Assembly: GCF_004357985.1 (NCBI RefSeq)
Contig: NZ_SMTF01000011.1
Coordinates: forward strand, 57,918 to 121,917
Direction: 5' to 3'
DNA: 64,000 nucleotides
DNA from: Luteimonas aestuarii
Lineage (GTDB): Bacteria; Pseudomonadota; Gammaproteobacteria; Xanthomonadales; Xanthomonadaceae
The notes under the pieces were generated by a model. It did no database searches, was not told the DNA's origin, and was given only the letters and a program-made list of their open reading frames with translations. Made by a program: the position numbers and the translations under genes. The stretch's first letter is position 1, and every line of letters begins with the position of its first letter. Below, piece by piece: positions 35,379 through 44,062 of this stretch.

Positions 35379-37010
35379 TCAGCTCGCGCGCCACGCCAGC
35401 GCGGCGATCACCAGCAGCAGCACCAGCATCAGCCCGCCCGCCCCGGGCAGCCGCACCATCGCCGGCTCCAGCGCCGCCAGTCGCGTCAGCGGGCGCAGGT
35501 GCGGGACCGGGGGTTGCCACGCATTCCAGCGATCCAGCACGGCGACGCCTGCGTTGCGCAGGGCCGTGGCGATCGTCGCCAGCGGTTGCAGCAGGTCGCC
35601 CTCGGGGATCCGCGGCGCGGCCCGATTGCCGCGCAGCCGCGTGGCCAGGGTCCACGCCACCAGCGCCAGCAGGGCCGGCCACAGCGCATCCCAGATGCCG
35701 GCCAGCGGCGACCTGGCCAGGCCTGCCGACACCGCCCAGGCCCAGGGCACGGCGATGCCGGCCAGCACCGCGAGCGGCCAGGCCGGATGGATCGGCGGCG
35801 GCACCCCGGCATCGCCGCGATCGGCCCGCGCCAGCCGCCAGCCATGCAGCATCAGCAGCGCGGTCAGCAGCGAGCCGATCGACAACATCCACGCGAACGC
35901 TTCCCAACCCGCCGGCGCCAGCGTCGACTTCAGCGCATCCTTCGCCAGCGCGCCGGTGAACGCCGGCAGCCCCACCAGCGCCAGCGCAGGCAACGCGAAC
36001 AGCGTCGCGCGCACGCGGCTGGCCCCCACCGCGCCACCGGCGGCCAGGAACAGCGCAATCTTGTTGAGCCCGTGGTGCAGCGCCAGCAGCCCCAGCACCG
36101 CGGTGCCGCCACCGGCCGCCTGCAACGCCGCGAACCCGGCGAACAGCAGGCCCATCTGGCTGACCGTCGAATACGCCAGCACCGTCTTCAGCCGCGACTG
36201 TGCGAGGCCCGCGAGCGCCCCGTAGGCACTGGTCGCCAGCCCCAGGAAGAACACCAGCGTCGCCGGTGCAAGGCTGCCCTCGGGCAGCACCCGCATCATT
36301 CCCAGCAGGCCCAGTTTGACCAGCACGCCGCTCAGCACCGCGCTGGCCGGCACCGGCGCCACCGGGTGCGCCACCGGCAACCAGAGGTGCAGCGGCACCA
36401 GGCCCAGCTTGACCGCGAACCCGGCGAACAGCAGCCAGGCCACGCCTGGCGCGGGTGGCTGGCTTGCGAGCGAAAGCACGTCCACCGCCTCGCGGCTGCC
36501 GGCCAGTTGCAGGACGCCGGCCAGCACCATCGCCTCGCCCAGCAGGGCCATCACCAGATAGACGCGCCCGGCACGCAGGGCTTCCGAAGTAGCCGCATGC
36601 ACGACCAGCCCGTAGGCCGTTAGCGACATCACCAGGTAGCCGGTGTAGAACCCGGCCAGCTCCGCCGCCAGCAGCGCTTGCGCCACGCCCGCGAGTACCA
36701 GCAGCCACACCGTTGCGAACAGCGTTGGCGCACGCGACACCCGCGCGCCGGCCACGCCGCCGGCCAGCGCGAAGCCGAGTCCGGCGAGCAGCAGCAGTGG
36801 CCGGTTGACGCCATCCACCGCCCAGGCCGTGCCAAGCAGTAGGCGCGGCGCCGCCAGCCCGCCCTCGGGCGACAGCGCCAGTACCAGCAGCGGCAGCGGC
36901 GCCAGCACCAGCGCAGCCGCACGCAGCCTGTCGACGCGCACGGCGGCCAGCGCCAGCAGTGGCAGCAGCAGCGCAGCGACGATCCAGGCGGGCACGGCCA
37001 GCGCGCTCAT
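35379..37010 (-). CDS. Antiporter-like subunit 3 of Mrp/Mbh complex, TM5 glutamate absent
   Basis: A 543-residue membrane protein of the NuoM/MrpD-like family with ~14 helices. The TM7 region is conserved (FAVKLGLVPLHLWLPVAHPVAP and SAVLSGVLVKLGLLGMMR, giving the lysines). In TM5 the usual W/F-E-L-M-S-L is GYLVMSLTAY, with Leu126 where the glutamate should be. The later histidine/lysine stretch LLALHHGLNKIALFL is present. The missing glutamate suggests it does not pump by the standard route, or has a structural role like a split MrpA N-domain. It is the last gene of the operon; its start overlaps the preceding stop (ATGA). Confidence 0.85.
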   Translation of the reverse strand: MSALAVPAWIVAALLLPLLALAAVRVDRLRAAALVLAPLPLLVLALSPEGGLAAPRLLLGTAWAVDGVNRPLLLLAGLGFALAGGVAGARVSRAPTLFATVWLLVLAGVAQALLAAELAGFYTGYLVMSLTAYGLVVHAATSEALRAGRVYLVMALLGEAMVLAGVLQLAGSREAVDVLSLASQPPAPGVAWLLFAGFAVKLGLVPLHLWLPVAHPVAPVPASAVLSGVLVKLGLLGMMRVLPEGSLAPATLVFFLGLATSAYGALAGLAQSRLKTVLAYSTVSQMGLLFAGFAALQAAGGGTAVLGLLALHHGLNKIALFLAAGGAVGASRVRATLFALPALALVGLPAFTGALAKDALKSTLAPAGWEAFAWMLSIGSLLTALLMLHGWRLARADRGDAGVPPPIHPAWPLAVLAGIAVPWAWAVSAGLARSPLAGIWDALWPALLALVAWTLATRLRGNRAAPRIPEGDLLQPLATIATALRNAGVAVLDRWNAWQPPVPHLRPLTRLAALEPAMVRLPGAGGLMLVLLLVIAALAWRAS

Positions 37011-38488
37011 CGGTACTCCCGGTCGACGATCAGCTGCACCCAGCCCAGCGGGCTCCAGTCCAACCCGGCCAGCAGGCCGGCCAGCACGGTCGCCAGGGCG
37101 GTGCAGGCCGCGGGTACCACCAGCGCCAGCCGCGCACGCCGGGGCAGCGCCTGCGGTGCCGGCCAGGCTTCGGGTGGTGGCGCGAACCAGATGCGGTACA
37201 GCACCGGCAAAAAGTACGCCGCGTTGAGCAGGGTGCTGGCCACCAGCACCCAGACCACCCACGCCTGCCCCGCCGCCACCGCGCCGGTGCCCAGGTACCA
37301 CTTGCTGATGAAGCCGGCCATCGGTGGCACGCCGACCATGCCCAGCGCGGCGACGCTGAAGGCGCTCGCGGCGACGGGCTGGATGCGGCCCACGCCGTCG
37401 AGCTGGTCGACACGCTTGATCCCCAGCGTCTCGGCGAAGATGCCGGCGCAGAAGAACAGGGTGATCTTCATCAGTCCCTGGTGCACCAGGTGGACCAGCC
37501 CGCCGATGGTCGCCAGCGGGCCGGCGATGGCCGTGCCCAGCGCGATGTACGACACCTGGCTGACCGTCGACCACGCCAGCCGCCGCTTCAGGTCGGCCTG
37601 GCGCAACGCCATCAGCGAGCCATACACGATGGTGGCGCTGGCCAGCACCGCCAGCGCCGTGCCCAGTCCCAGCGCGTGCACGCGTTCCGTACCGTACACG
37701 TCGTACACCAGGCGCACGATGCCGAACGCGCCCGCCTTCACCACCGCCACCGCATGCAGCAGCGCGCTGACCGGGGCCGGCGCCACCATCGCCCGCGGCA
37801 GCCAGCCATGCAGCGGCAGCAGCGCCGCCTTCACCCCCAGGCCGGCGACCAGCAGCACGAAGATCGCGCGCTGCGCGAACTCCGTGCCTTCCAGCAGGCT
37901 GCCCAGGCCGCCGCGCGGCAGGAAATCGGGGATGCCGGCCACGCTGTACAGCCACACCAGCCCGGCCAGGAACAGCGCGCCGCCGAACAGCGTATGGCGC
38001 AGGTAGCTGCGGCCACCGGCGAAGGCATCGTCGGTGCCGCGATGCACCACCAGCGGCCAGGTGGCCAGCGTCAGCAACTCGAAGAACACGAAGAAGGTGA
38101 ACAGGTTGCCGGCCGTCGCGATGCCCATCGTGGCGGCCACGCACAGGCTGAAGAAACCGAAGAAGCGCGCACGGTGCTCGCCGCGCTCCAGGTAGCCGAT
38201 GGCGTAAATGGTGGTCAACAGCCACAGCAGCGCCGACAGCGTGCCGAACAGCAGCGTCAGCGAATCGATCCTGAGCACCAGGTCCAGCCCCGGCAGCAGC
38301 GGCATGCGCCACTCGAACGTCGCGCCATCGCGCACCGCCAGCAGCGCCACCACGATCAGCCCCAGCTTGAGCAGGGCCGCACCCAGGTTGAGCACCGTGC
38401 GCAGCCGCTGGCGACGCTCGCCGGCGGCGAACACCAGCACCGCCGTCACCAGCGAGACCAGCACCAGGGCCAACGGCAGCAGGCTCAT
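37007..38488 (-). CDS. Antiporter-like subunit 2 of Mrp/Mbh complex (MrpD/NuoM family)
   Basis: A 493-residue protein with ~14 helices. TM5 has the functional glutamate (LFTFFVFFELLTLATW, Glu137), and the TM7/8 region reads GVKAALLPLHGWLPRAMVAPAPVSALLHAVAVVKAG with both lysines. LVHLVHQGLMKITLFFCAG carries the broken-helix His/Lys pair. It should move protons or exchange Na+ for H+ as part of the complex. ATGA overlaps join it to both neighbours. ATG 38488 is the start that gives a compact first helix (MSLLPLALVLVSL); the longer frame is an artefact. Confidence 0.88.
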   Translation of the reverse strand: MSLLPLALVLVSLVTAVLVFAAGERRQRLRTVLNLGAALLKLGLIVVALLAVRDGATFEWRMPLLPGLDLVLRIDSLTLLFGTLSALLWLLTTIYAIGYLERGEHRARFFGFFSLCVAATMGIATAGNLFTFFVFFELLTLATWPLVVHRGTDDAFAGGRSYLRHTLFGGALFLAGLVWLYSVAGIPDFLPRGGLGSLLEGTEFAQRAIFVLLVAGLGVKAALLPLHGWLPRAMVAPAPVSALLHAVAVVKAGAFGIVRLVYDVYGTERVHALGLGTALAVLASATIVYGSLMALRQADLKRRLAWSTVSQVSYIALGTAIAGPLATIGGLVHLVHQGLMKITLFFCAGIFAETLGIKRVDQLDGVGRIQPVAASAFSVAALGMVGVPPMAGFISKWYLGTGAVAAGQAWVVWVLVASTLLNAAYFLPVLYRIWFAPPPEAWPAPQALPRRARLALVVPAACTALATVLAGLLAGLDWSPLGWVQLIVDREYR

Positions 38489-39921
38489 GGCACGCCGCCT
38501 TCGGCGAACCCGGCCAAGGCCAGCACCGGTGCCCCGGCGAAGCCGAGCGCGATGGCAATCAGCGCCAGCAGCAGCGCCGCCCATTCCGCCGTGCGCGACA
38601 CCGTGGCGCCTGCCACTGGCGCGCCCTCCGGCGGCCGGGCCAGCAGCGCCGCCAGCACCCGGAACAGGTAGGCCGCCGCCAGCAGGCTGCCGACCAGCAG
38701 CAAGGCGACCAGCCACCACGCCTCCTGCAACCATGCGCCCTGCAGCAGCCGCCACTTGGCGGCAAAGCCCCCGCTTGGCGGCAGGCCCATCAGGCTGACC
38801 GCCGCCAGCGCCAGCGCGAACGTGCTCAGGGGCGCACGCGCATCGGCGCCCGCCAGTCCGGCGACGCGGTCATCGCCCATCCGCTGCACCAGGTTGGCGG
38901 CGGCCAGGAACATCGCCGCCTTCGCCAGGCCATGGCCCAGCAACTGCAGCACGGTGCCCTGCCACGCCAGCGCGCTGGGCATCGCCAGCACCAGCAGCAG
39001 GTAGCCGAGCTGCGCGACGGTGGAGAACGCCACCACCTGTTTCAGCCGCGCCTGCCGCAGCGCCGCCACCGAGCCATACAGCACCGCCGCACCGCCCAGC
39101 CCCGCCAGCAGCGGCCCGGCAGCGGCCATCCCGGTGCCGCCATGCGCGAACCACAGCCGCCACACCAGCAGCACGGCGGCCTTGACCACCAGTGCCGACA
39201 GCACCGCGCTGACCGGACCCGGCGCCGCGCCGTGCGCCAGCGGCAGCCAGCCATGCAGCGGGAAGACGGCGGCCTTGAGCAGCAGCCCCGCCAGCATCAG
39301 CCCCAGCGCCACCGACGTCGCCGGACCGGGCACGGCGCGCGCGGCGGACAACTCGATGTCCAGGCTGCCGGTGGTGGCGTGCAGGATCGCCACGCCCAGC
39401 AGCCAGGCCAGCGAGCCCAGCATCGCCAGCAGCAGGTAGCGCATGGCCGCGCGCAGCGCCGCGACAGTGCCGGCGCTGGCCACCAGCGCCACCGCCGCCA
39501 GGGTCAGCAGCTCCAGCCCGACATACATGTTGAACAGGTCGCGCGACAGCACCACGGCGTTCAGACCCGCCAGCAGCACCAGCCAGGACGGCCAGAACGC
39601 ACGGTTGGCCTGCGCGCGCGCGGGCATCGAGGCGGCATGCGCGCCAGCGGCCAGCATCACCACGCCAATCAGTGCCAGCAGCAGCAGCGCCAGCCCGTCG
39701 AGCTGCAGCCGGATGCCGAGTGGCAGCGCGATCCCGGCCACCACCACGTCCAGCGCGCCGTCCGCCACGAATGCCTCCGCCAGCCAGACCCATGCCGCCA
39801 GCAGTGCCAGGACCAGTCCCTGCGCCAGCCAGGCCGCGTGCCTGGGCCGCAGGGCCACGGCCAGGGCCGCCCCCAGCATCGGCGCCAGCACCCACAGCGG
39901 CAGCAGCTCAGCGGCGGTCAT
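38485..39921 (-). CDS. mrpD: Antiporter-like subunit 1 of Mrp/Mbh complex (MrpD)
   Basis: A 478-residue membrane protein. TM5 has DLFNMYVGLELLTLAAVALV with Glu137, and the next conserved block is LLKAAVFPLHGWLPLAHGAAPGPVSAVLSALVVKAAVLL. The F-N-M-Y-V-G-x-E-L form of TM5 is closest to MrpD/MnhD. It immediately follows the mrpC gene, as in all Mrp operons, which is why the mrpD label is put here. Its start at 39921 lies within the end of mrpC (14-bp overlap). Confidence 0.88.
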   Translation of the reverse strand: MTAAELLPLWVLAPMLGAALAVALRPRHAAWLAQGLVLALLAAWVWLAEAFVADGALDVVVAGIALPLGIRLQLDGLALLLLALIGVVMLAAGAHAASMPARAQANRAFWPSWLVLLAGLNAVVLSRDLFNMYVGLELLTLAAVALVASAGTVAALRAAMRYLLLAMLGSLAWLLGVAILHATTGSLDIELSAARAVPGPATSVALGLMLAGLLLKAAVFPLHGWLPLAHGAAPGPVSAVLSALVVKAAVLLVWRLWFAHGGTGMAAAGPLLAGLGGAAVLYGSVAALRQARLKQVVAFSTVAQLGYLLLVLAMPSALAWQGTVLQLLGHGLAKAAMFLAAANLVQRMGDDRVAGLAGADARAPLSTFALALAAVSLMGLPPSGGFAAKWRLLQGAWLQEAWWLVALLLVGSLLAAAYLFRVLAALLARPPEGAPVAGATVSRTAEWAALLLALIAIALGFAGAPVLALAGFAEGGVP

Positions 39922-40264
39922 CGCCGCCCTCCCCTGCGTCCGCCACGGCCTCGTCGTCGGTGCCGTCTTCCGCATCCAGCACCGCCGCGCCACTGGCGCG
40001 ATACAGCGCCAGCAGCAGGGCGAGCCCGAACGCGCTCGCCGAGACCGCCACCACGATCCCGGTCAGCACCATCGCCTGGGTCACCGGGTCCGGCGTGCCG
40101 TGGACATGGCTGCCCAGCACCACCATGACGAGGAACACCGCGGCCCCCAGGAGGTTCAGCGCCAGCAGCTTGCGCAGCAGGTGGCCGGCGACCAGTACCC
40201 CGTACACCCCAAGGCCGACCAGCCCCGCCGCCACCACCAGCCACACCAGCACCTGCGCGCTCAT
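39908..40264 (-). CDS. mrpC: Mrp complex subunit C (NuoK-like)
   Basis: A 118-residue protein with three helices and an acidic tail (DAEDGTDDEAVADAGEGGDD). The NuoK/MrpC core is visible as GVYGVLVAGHLLRKLLALNLLGAAVFLVMV, and TDPVTQAMVLTGIVVAVSASAFGLAL-type sequence (here TPDPVTQAMVLTGIVVAVS) is diagnostic. MrpC links the antiporter-like subunits to the rest of the complex. ATG 40264 overlaps the preceding stop by four bases. Confidence 0.88.
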   Translation of the reverse strand: MSAQVLVWLVVAAGLVGLGVYGVLVAGHLLRKLLALNLLGAAVFLVMVVLGSHVHGTPDPVTQAMVLTGIVVAVSASAFGLALLLALYRASGAAVLDAEDGTDDEAVADAGEGGDDRR

Positions 40265-41187
40265 CGCCGCCGCCCCAGTCCGGCCGCCCCCAGGAACAGC
40301 AGCACCAGGGTCATGGCGATCGACAGCATCATCGCGCCCTCGACCAGGTACACCGCGCCCAACCCGGCGATGCGCAACACCGGCCCGCCCTGCGCCAGGG
40401 GCAGCAGGCCGACCGCGGTGAACACCACCACGCCCAGTACCAGCAGCACGACCTGGGTAACGCCGGGCCGCGGCCGCGGTTGCAGCCGACCCGCCAGCGC
40501 CAGCAGCACGCCTGCCGCGGCCAGCACCGCGCCGGCCTGGAACGCGCCACCCGGTGCCTTGCCGCCCACGTGCAACAGGTAGCCGCCGACCAGCAGGGCG
40601 GCCGGCACCACCGCCGCCAGCAGCGCATCCAGCAACGGCGACGGCCCCGGGGGCTGCAGCGGGCCCGGACGCCCGACCCGGGCCACCATCGCCGCGCCCA
40701 GCCAGGCCACCAGCAGCACCAGCATTTCCAGCAGGGTGTCGTAGCCGCGGAACTGCAGCAGCACCGCCGTGACCGGGTTGCCGAGCGGGCCGTCGACATT
40801 CGCGGCCAGCGCCCGCGCGCCGGCGGTGTCCTCGGGCACCGGCACCGACGCCAGCGCGAGCATCAGCGCAAGCGCCAGTCCGGCGCAGCCCAGCGCGACA
40901 GGCACGGCGAAGCGCGTGGTGCGGACGCCGGGCTCGCGGGCACGTGCCGGGCGCAGCGCGACGAGGCGGCGATAGCACAGCATCAGCATCGCGCCGGTCA
41001 AGCCGGCACCGATCGCCGCCTCGGCAAGGGCCAGGTCCGGCGCCCCCAGGTGCGCCCACACCACCGCCATCAGCAGGCCGAACACGGTGAACACCACGAT
41101 CGACAGGAACAGCCGCGGGCCTGCCACCACCAGCCCGCCCAACAGCAGCAGCGCCAGCCCCAGCACGATGTCGAACGCCAGGCTCAC
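40261..41187 (-). CDS. MrpA C-terminal (MbhD/MbhE) and MrpB fusion
   Basis: A 308-residue membrane protein in which three modules follow one another. Residues ~1-75 match MbhD/DUF4040 (VVFTVFGLLMAVVWAHLGAPDLALAEAAIGAG). Residues ~125-170 match MbhE, the end of MrpA (TAVLLQFRGYDTLLEMLVLLVAWLGA). Residues ~185-300 match MrpB/MnhB (GGYLLHVGGKAPGGAFQAGAVLAA). In Bacillus-type operons the first two are the tail of MrpA; in archaeal Mbh they are separate genes. Here they are joined to MrpB and cut from any ND5-like half. ATGA overlaps exist on both sides. Confidence 0.82.
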   Translation of the reverse strand: MSLAFDIVLGLALLLLGGLVVAGPRLFLSIVVFTVFGLLMAVVWAHLGAPDLALAEAAIGAGLTGAMLMLCYRRLVALRPARAREPGVRTTRFAVPVALGCAGLALALMLALASVPVPEDTAGARALAANVDGPLGNPVTAVLLQFRGYDTLLEMLVLLVAWLGAAMVARVGRPGPLQPPGPSPLLDALLAAVVPAALLVGGYLLHVGGKAPGGAFQAGAVLAAAGVLLALAGRLQPRPRPGVTQVVLLVLGVVVFTAVGLLPLAQGGPVLRIAGLGAVYLVEGAMMLSIAMTLVLLFLGAAGLGRRR

Positions 41188-41522
41188 GCGTGCGTGTCCT
41201 CGTTGCGCCTGCCCTCGTCACGGACGTCCTCGTCGCCGGCGTCCTCGCCGCGCGCGGTGCGCCGCGCCAGCAGGTGCGCCGACAGCGTCGACGCCACCAG
41301 CGCCAGCAGCCAGACCACGCCCAGCAGCAGGGCCACCCGCAGCGATGCCGCGCGCACGGCCAGTCCCGCGCACACCAGCATCAGGCCGACGTTGTCGGCC
41401 TTGGTCAGCGCATGCAGGCGGCTGTAGCTGTCGGGCAGGCGCAGCAGCCCGACCGTGCCGGCCAGGTAGAACCCGCACCCCGCCAGCAGCAGCACCGCGG
41501 CGATGCCGTCGACCACGGTCAT
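41184..41522 (-). CDS. mrpG: Mrp complex subunit G
   Basis: A 112-residue protein with three helices and a charged C-terminal tail. The PhaG/MnhG signature is LAGTVGLLRLPDSYSRLHALTKADNVGLMLV, in which the R-x-P-D-x-Y-x-R-x-H-A-x-T-K pattern is invariant in the family. ATG 41522 overlaps the mrpF stop by four bases. Confidence 0.9.
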   Translation of the reverse strand: MTVVDGIAAVLLLAGCGFYLAGTVGLLRLPDSYSRLHALTKADNVGLMLVCAGLAVRAASLRVALLLGVVWLLALVASTLSAHLLARRTARGEDAGDEDVRDEGRRNEDTHA

Positions 41523-41797
41523 GCGTCGTCTCCGTCGCGACCCGGCGGCAGCCCGACGAAGGCCACGCTGAGGATCGTCGCCAGCAGCACGAACAGCAGC
41601 GCGACATCGCGCAGCGCCGCGCGCCCGCCGGCCTCGGCCATCACCAGCAGGATGGCGACCGTAGTGCTGCCGAACAGCAGCGCCGCCTGCATGCGGTCGA
41701 CGTTGCGCGGCCCGCGCACCACGCGCACCAGGCCGGCGCAGACATTGAGCAGCAGGAACATCGCGATGGCGGAGAGCAACGCGTCCATGCCGGTCAT
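41519..41797 (-). CDS. mrpF: Mrp complex subunit F
   Basis: A 92-residue protein with three helices. MrpF/MnhF features are LNVCAGLVRVVRGPRNVDRMQAALLFGSTTVAILLV (the R-V-x-R-G-P-x-x-x-D-R-x-x-A block) and the ending VALLFVLLATILSVAF. ATG 41797 is used because it overlaps the mrpE stop exactly (ATGA); the longer frame to 41833 lies inside mrpE. Confidence 0.9.
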   Translation of the reverse strand: MTGMDALLSAIAMFLLLNVCAGLVRVVRGPRNVDRMQAALLFGSTTVAILLVMAEAGGRAALRDVALLFVLLATILSVAFVGLPPGRDGDDA

Positions 41798-42312
41798 CGC
41801 GCCGCCGCCTCGAACGGCAGCGAGAACAACCACGCCAGCCGCCGCTCCAGTTCACCGATGCCGTCGGCGGCCGATGGCGTCAGGCAATGCACGTCGAGCC
41901 AGCCACCATCGGCATCCAGCGCCACGCTGAGCGTGCCTGGCAACAGGCTGAGCACGCCGACGAATACCGTCTGCGGCAGGCCCGGCGGCAGGCGCATGCG
42001 ATGGCGCAGCATCACCGGCTCGATCGGCATGCGTGGCGACAGCGCGCGCCGCGCGACATCCGCCCCACCTCGCCACGAGGCCACGACGAACCACACGAAG
42101 AACGCGACCAGCCGCAATGGCTGCCAGCGATGCACCTCGCCCGGCGCCACCCAGCTGCCGAAGGCGGCACCGGCCAGCGACACCAGCACCCCCAGCCACA
42201 GGCTGCCCAGGCCATCGAGCGCGCACCACGTGGCCAGCAGCAGCACGAAGACCTGCACGCCCCATGCGAGGCGGGCGCGGAGCGTGGGGTCGAAGTGCGT
42301 CGGCGAAACCAT
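41794..42312 (-). CDS. mrpE: Mrp complex subunit E
   Basis: A 172-residue membrane protein opening the operon. Family features: two or three N-terminal helices, then VVASWRGGADVARRALSPRMPIEPVMLRHRMRLPPGLPQTVFVGVLSLLPGTLSVALDADGGWLDVHCL, in which SLLPGTLSV followed by a hydrophilic L-x-V-H-x-L is the MnhE hallmark. It is the first gene of an eight-gene run in which nearly every stop overlaps the next start. The 110-bp space upstream to the DUF6159-like gene should contain the operon promoter, though none is obvious. Confidence 0.88.
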   Translation of the reverse strand: MVSPTHFDPTLRARLAWGVQVFVLLLATWCALDGLGSLWLGVLVSLAGAAFGSWVAPGEVHRWQPLRLVAFFVWFVVASWRGGADVARRALSPRMPIEPVMLRHRMRLPPGLPQTVFVGVLSLLPGTLSVALDADGGWLDVHCLTPSAADGIGELERRLAWLFSLPFEAAAR

Positions 42313-42423
42313 CCCGCCAACATAATGGCGTCGTCGTCGCGCGGACGCGAACGCCGCACGCGCCCTCGTCGCGCGCGACGATGCGCAGGTACCGGAAGCG
42401 CCGGCCGGTGCCGGCGCGATCGC

Positions 42424-43260
42424 TTACGAGGCCTTCGGCTCGAAGGCGTGGGCGAGGTCGGTGCCGCGGAACGCATCGGGCGTCTCGTGCGACACCGCGT
42501 AGCGGTACAGCGCGGCGGAGTAGATGCCGCTCAGCGCCGCCTGGTAGATGCCCAGCAGCAGCACGCCCAGCCCGAACAGCACGCCGACCGCGACCGCAAG
42601 CATCCACGACGCCTGCGCCGCAAGGACGGTCAGCAGCACCCCGGCAATCACCACGCCGAAGGTGATCAGCCCGAAGGCCGCGCCGATGCCCACCTGCCCC
42701 ACCGCGTTCTCGCCCCATGTGCGCTTGAGCAGCCGCACGCTTTCCTTCAGCGCGTCGACCGGGCCGATGTCGCGGCTGACCAGCACCGGCACCACCAGGA
42801 ACGTCGCCAGCGTCCAGGCCACGCCCAACCCGCTGCCCAGCAGGCGCACGAGGAAGTTGTTCTTGCTGTTCTTCAGCGCCTGCAGCAGCACGCCAACCGT
42901 GGCGGAGATCGCGGCATAGCCCAGGATTGCCGGGATGCGCGACTTCGCGGCCGCGAAGCCGTCGGCCAGCGTCGGATCGCCGCCATCGAGCCGGATCATC
43001 GCCGCACCGATCAGTGCGCAGTTGAAGAAGATGATCACGCTGTACTGCACGAAGTAGAACAGGAAGCCGAACACCGCCGCGCCGATGCCGAAGCCGTCGG
43101 CGAACACCCGCAGCGCGAACATCGGCAGCAGGAACGTGGCCAGCACCACCAGCGTGGCCAATCCCGAGATCAGCGGGAACAGCATCAGCTCCTTGTCGGA
43201 GCGCAGCACCGATGCGCTGGCCTTGACCAGTTCCCAACTCCGCGAAACCTTCTCGAACAT
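42424..43260 (-). CDS. Multi-pass membrane protein (DUF6159-like)
   Basis: A 278-residue protein with about six hydrophobic segments. The N-terminus MFEKVSRSWELVKASASVLRSDKELMLFPLIS is a cytoplasmic helix typical of a conserved family of bacterial membrane proteins (DUF6159). VVPVLVSRDIGPVDALKESVRLLKRTWGEN is the other conserved piece. Function is not known. It ends upstream of the Mrp operon on the same strand, with about 110 bp between. Confidence 0.75.
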   Translation of the reverse strand: MFEKVSRSWELVKASASVLRSDKELMLFPLISGLATLVVLATFLLPMFALRVFADGFGIGAAVFGFLFYFVQYSVIIFFNCALIGAAMIRLDGGDPTLADGFAAAKSRIPAILGYAAISATVGVLLQALKNSKNNFLVRLLGSGLGVAWTLATFLVVPVLVSRDIGPVDALKESVRLLKRTWGENAVGQVGIGAAFGLITFGVVIAGVLLTVLAAQASWMLAVAVGVLFGLGVLLLGIYQAALSGIYSAALYRYAVSHETPDAFRGTDLAHAFEPKAS

Positions 43261-43371
43261 GGCACGACTCCCCTGGCAACGACGATAGGCATATCCTCCC
43301 GCCGCGCCGGCGTGCCGGCAATTGACGGAAGTCATCGACTTGACGTGGATCAGGCCGACACGTGACGGACT

Positions 43372-43552
43372 GGCCCCCACCCCGGCCCTCCCCCGCAGGC
43401 GGGGGAGGGAGCACGTTGGGCGCATTGCGACGGTTAGATGCGCGGGGGATGCGTTGCGACGGGAACGTGCACGCCGGATCGTTCCGGGAGGCGGCCGCAG
43501 GGAACGGCAATGCCCCCTCCCCCGCCTGCGGGGGAGGGCCGGGGTGGGGGCC
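43372..43552. repeat. Inverted pair of CCCTCCCCC-GGGGGAGGG repeats
   Basis: The copies at 43372-43411 and 43512-43552 are near-identical inverted repeats of ~40 bases (GGCCCCCACCCCGGCCCTCC and its complement), separated by about 100 bases. They could fold into a very strong hairpin. Each copy also has its own inner stem CCCCCGC-AG-GCGGGGG. No gene is supported in 43261-43570. Confidence 0.75.
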
Positions 43553-43570
43553 AACGGAGCCGCCGCACGC

Positions 43571-44062
43571 TCAGTAGAGCGCCACCACCTCGAACGCCAC
43601 GCCGTGTTCCTTATGTGTCGCCCACAGTTCGCGCAGCGTCCTGCCCTCGACGGGGTGCAAGGCTTCGGGCGCGATGTCCGCCAGCGGCTTCAGCACGAAC
43701 GCGTGGCGCAGTTCGCCGCGCGGTACGCGCAGATGGCCGGTGCCCTCGATCACCCGGTCGTCGTAGAGCACGATGTCGATGTCCAGCGTGCGGTCGCCGT
43801 AACGCGGCCCGCTGCGGTCGCGGCCGTTCGCATCTTCCAGCGCATGCAGCCAGTCGTTCAGCGCCTCCGGCGTCATGTCCGTCTCCACCACGGCCGCGGC
43901 ATTGATGAAATCCGGGCCCTCGAATCCCACCGCGGGAAAGCGGTACGCCGGCGACACCGCGACGTTCGCGTCGCCAAAGCGTCCGCGCAATGCCGCCGCC
44001 GCGATGCGCAGGTAGCGCACCGGGTCGACGTTGCTGCCCAGGCTGAGGCTGGCCACGCTCAT
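43571..44062 (-). CDS. folK: 6-hydroxymethyl-7,8-dihydropterin pyrophosphokinase
   Basis: A 163-residue folate-pathway enzyme transferring pyrophosphate from ATP to hydroxymethyl-dihydropterin (EC 2.7.6.3). Motifs are SLGSNVDP at the N-terminus, YRFPAVGFEGPDFINAAAVVET, LEDANGRDR, and the signature RYGDRTLDIDIVLYDD with the two magnesium-binding Asp. The later LRVPRGELRHAFVLKPLADIAP is also typical. Its start overlaps the stop of the mechanosensitive-channel gene (ATGA), so the three genes folB-mscS-folK form one tightly coupled operon. Confidence 0.95.
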   Translation of the reverse strand: MSVASLSLGSNVDPVRYLRIAAAALRGRFGDANVAVSPAYRFPAVGFEGPDFINAAAVVETDMTPEALNDWLHALEDANGRDRSGPRYGDRTLDIDIVLYDDRVIEGTGHLRVPRGELRHAFVLKPLADIAPEALHPVEGRTLRELWATHKEHGVAFEVVALY

